Positions 6,711 to 7,890 of a stretch of 7,890 bases of DNA are shown piece after piece. Numbering within the stretch: the stretch's first letter is position 1; each line of letters opens with the position of its first letter. The stretch is from Rhodocyclaceae bacterium (GTDB lineage: Bacteria; Pseudomonadota; Gammaproteobacteria; Burkholderiales; Rhodocyclaceae), in contig PNJM01000119.1 of assembly GCA_013821865.1 (NCBI GenBank), positions 1 to 7,890 of the forward strand. Reading direction: 5' to 3'. Below the pieces are notes generated by a model. It searched no databases. It saw nothing but the letters and a program-made list of their open reading frames with translations, and was not told the origin of the DNA. Position numbers and translations under genes: made by a program.

Positions 6711-6716
6711 TAAAAT
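6711..6716 (+). promoter_or_regulatory. Candidate -10 element upstream of yggX
   Basis: TAAAAT matches five of six -10 positions and lies 11 bases after the diguanylate cyclase stop and 57 bases before the yggX start. The matching -35 would fall within the end of the cyclase gene, where no good hexamer is visible at 16-18 bp. The call is tentative. Confidence 0.3.
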
Positions 6717-6725
6717 CCGGCTTTC

Positions 6726-6747
6726 GCTCCCGCTGGTCGGCGGGGGC
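6726..6747 (+). other. Hairpin in the yggX leader
   Basis: GCTCCCGC (6726-6733) pairs with GCGGGGGC (6740-6747), giving an 8-bp stem with one G-U pair and a 6-base loop. It lies between the cyclase gene and yggX. No T-tract follows, so it may be either a weak terminator for the cyclase message or a 5' leader structure of yggX mRNA. Confidence 0.3.
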
Positions 6748-6773
6748 GGCAATGAAACGAAAAGGACAAGGCG

Positions 6774-7046
6774 ATGGCGCGCATGGTGAAGTGCATCAAG
6801 CTCGGCCGCGAGGCGGAAGGACTGGACCTTCCGCCGGTTCCGGGCGAGCTGGGGAAGCGGATTTTCGAGAATGTTTCCAAGGAAGCCTGGCAGGGCTGGA
6901 TCAAGTTCCAGACCATGCTGATCAACGAGAACCGCCTCAACCTGGCGGATGCCAAGGCCAGGAAATACCTGGCCGAGCAGATGGAGAAGCACTTCTTCGG
7001 CAACGGGGCCGACCAGATAGGCGGCTACGTTCCCCCCGGACAGTAG
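6774..7046 (+). CDS. yggX: Oxidative damage protection / Fe(II) trafficking protein YggX
   Basis: YggX is a small cytosolic protein that helps protect iron-sulfur clusters from oxidative damage and is implicated in Fe(II) trafficking. The 90-aa length matches E. coli YggX (91 aa). Conserved blocks are [13 protein letters not shown] (Cys7 is the conserved Cys near the N-terminus), [17 protein letters not shown] (23-39), [14 protein letters not shown] (44-57) and the closing GGYVPP. The start is set by the conserved N-terminus and a strong AAGGAC/AAGG ribosome-binding region just upstream. It is the last + strand gene and converges on phoU with only 17 bp between the stops. It may have its own promoter (see the -10 candidate) or be read through from the cyclase gene. 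Confidence 0.97.
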   Translation: MARMVKCIKLGREAEGLDLPPVPGELGKRIFENVSKEAWQGWIKFQTMLINENRLNLADAKARKYLAEQMEKHFFGNGADQIGGYVPPGQ

Positions 7047-7057
7047 GCTGCGGGGAA

Positions 7058-7080
7058 GGGAAGTTATCGCGCCACTTCCC
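7058..7080. terminator. Possible bidirectional hairpin between yggX and phoU
   Basis: GGGAAGT (7058-7064) and ACTTCCC (7074-7080) form a perfect 7-bp stem with a 9-base loop. The stem overlaps the phoU stop codon (7064-7066) and lies 11 bases past the yggX stop. A shared terminator at a convergent junction would be expected here, but there is no T-tract on either side. Confidence 0.3.
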
Positions 7081-7768
7081 GCTCGATCTCCTCGGCGCTT
7101 ACGTGCCGCACGTCGCGCCCCTTCACCATGTAGACCACGTACTCGGACATGTTCTTGGCGTGGTCGCCGATGCGCTCGATGGCCTTGGCGACGAAAAGAA
7201 TCTCCAGGCAGCCGGAGATGGTGCGCGGATCCTCCATCATGAAGGTGATGAGCTGGCGCATGATGGAACGGAACTCGTCGTCGACCAGGTCGTCCTGGCG
7301 CACCACCTGGGCCGAGACGGAAAGATCGAGACGGGCGAAGGAATCCAGCGACTTGCGCAGCATCTCGATGGCGATGCCGGCAACGTGCTTCAGCTCGATC
7401 CGCGGCACGAATCCCGCTTCGCTGGTATGGATCAGCTTGGCCATGCGGGCAATCTTCTCCGCCTCGTCGCCGATGCGCTCCAGGTCGGTGATGGTCTTGA
7501 TGACCGTCATCACCATGCGCAGATCGCCCGCCGTCGGCTGGCGCTTGGCGATGATCTGGGTGCAGGCTTCGTCGAGTTCCACCTCCAGGCTGTTGACCCG
7601 GTGGTCGTCGTCGATCACCTGGTCGATCAGGGCCAGGTCGCCGTCGGACAGGCCGTGCATCGCCTTGACGATCTGCTCCTCGACCAGCCCGCCCATCTGC
7701 AGCACGCGCGAGCGGATGGTTTCGAGCTCGGCGTCGAATTGCTTGGAGGTGTGTTCCTGCATGGTCAT
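7064..7768 (-). CDS. phoU: Phosphate signalling/transport regulator PhoU
   Basis: PhoU is a cytosolic or membrane-peripheral helical protein that couples the PstSCAB phosphate transporter to the PhoR/PhoB two-component system, and represses Pho signalling when phosphate is plentiful. The 234-aa length is near E. coli PhoU (241 aa). The two tandem three-helix repeats are visible, each with its metal-cluster motif: DLERIGDEAEKI (96-106; Glu97, Asp101) and AIERIGDHAKNM (197-207; Glu198, Asp202). The start may be the ATG at 7768 or the ATG at 7762 (M-T-M); AGGAAAGG just upstream serves either. No pst gene is adjacent downstream, so phoU appears separate from pstSCAB unless the genes lie beyond the right edge, upstream of phoU. 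Confidence 0.97.
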   Translation of the reverse strand: MTMQEHTSKQFDAELETIRSRVLQMGGLVEEQIVKAMHGLSDGDLALIDQVIDDDHRVNSLEVELDEACTQIIAKRQPTAGDLRMVMTVIKTITDLERIGDEAEKIARMAKLIHTSEAGFVPRIELKHVAGIAIEMLRKSLDSFARLDLSVSAQVVRQDDLVDDEFRSIMRQLITFMMEDPRTISGCLEILFVAKAIERIGDHAKNMSEYVVYMVKGRDVRHVSAEEIEREVAR

Positions 7769-7823
7769 CTGCCTTTCCTGCGATCGGGCGACAAGCGTAG
7801 CATGCCCTGATGACGGATTTGTT

Positions 7824-7889
7824 TCAGCGCGCCAGGACCTTCACGCCGCCGGGCCCCGCCAGCAGGGCCACGTCGGCGCCGCGCCGGGC
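7824..7889 (-). CDS. Likely C-terminal end of an unidentified minus-strand gene (cut by window edge)
   Basis: On the minus strand a frame open from the window edge ends at TGA (7826-7824), giving 21 residues, ARRGADVALLAGPGG then VKVLAR. Codons are strongly G/C-ending (GCC, GAC, GTG, CTG, AAG, GTC), as in the true genes here, and the stop lies 55 bp upstream of phoU in the same orientation, a common tandem arrangement. The piece is too short to name a family. I cannot exclude chance openness in GC-rich DNA. Confidence 0.42.
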   Translation of the reverse strand, partial: ARRGADVALLAGPGGVKVLAR

Positions 7890-7890
7890 G

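Noticed and set aside
6752..7810. 352-codon + strand frame across yggX and phoU
   Set aside because: It overlaps two well-conserved genes in other frames and shows no coherent domain.
7769..7823. Possible Pho box or strong promoter upstream of phoU
   Set aside because: Only a CCGTCATC fragment and a TGCTACGCT extended -10-like string can be seen; no repeated Pho-box heptamers or matching -35, so not listed as a feature.

Overview
The window looks like a high-GC chromosomal segment of a betaproteobacterium, most likely of the Rhodocyclales type (Azoarcus/Thauera/Dechloromonas-like). This is inferred from codon bias (G/C third positions), a classical two-domain ArgA, RsmE and YggX of proteobacterial type, and a high density of cyclic-di-GMP genes. 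No taxonomic marker RNA is present, so the placement is a judgement from protein flavour. The DNA is almost entirely coding. I see no tRNA, rRNA, CRISPR array, transposase or phage gene.

Layout. At the left edge is the C-terminal part of an EAL-domain (c-di-GMP phosphodiesterase-type) gene on the + strand (2-607). It converges on two minus-strand genes: an inositol-monophosphatase-family phosphatase (687-1505) and a thioredoxin-fold 'PRX-like' protein (1663-2223). These are separated by a compact GC-rich palindromic repeat of REP type (about 1540-1613). A divergent intergenic region (2224-2278) leads to a + strand block: rsmE (16S rRNA m3U1498 methyltransferase), a 37-codon ORF that looks like an internally deleted polyphosphate:AMP phosphotransferase gene (3026-3139), argA (first step of arginine synthesis), a membrane-bound PAS-PAS-GGDEF diguanylate cyclase, and yggX (iron/oxidative damage protection). 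yggX converges on phoU (phosphate signalling, minus strand). The last bases carry the likely tail of one more minus-strand gene.

How the genes relate. Most are housekeeping genes with no single shared pathway: translation (rsmE), arginine (argA), redox/iron (thioredoxin-fold protein, yggX), phosphate (phoU, pap remnant). Two are c-di-GMP signalling genes of opposite predicted activity (EAL and GGDEF), about 4 kb apart and not in one operon. Both carry conservative Asp-to-Glu substitutions in functional motifs.

The most notable item is the small pap remnant. Its ribosome-binding site, start codon and reading frame are intact, and its two halves match what I remember of the two ends of the PAP family. 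I found no evidence of a new multi-gene system; the rest is well-known families with a few odd details.
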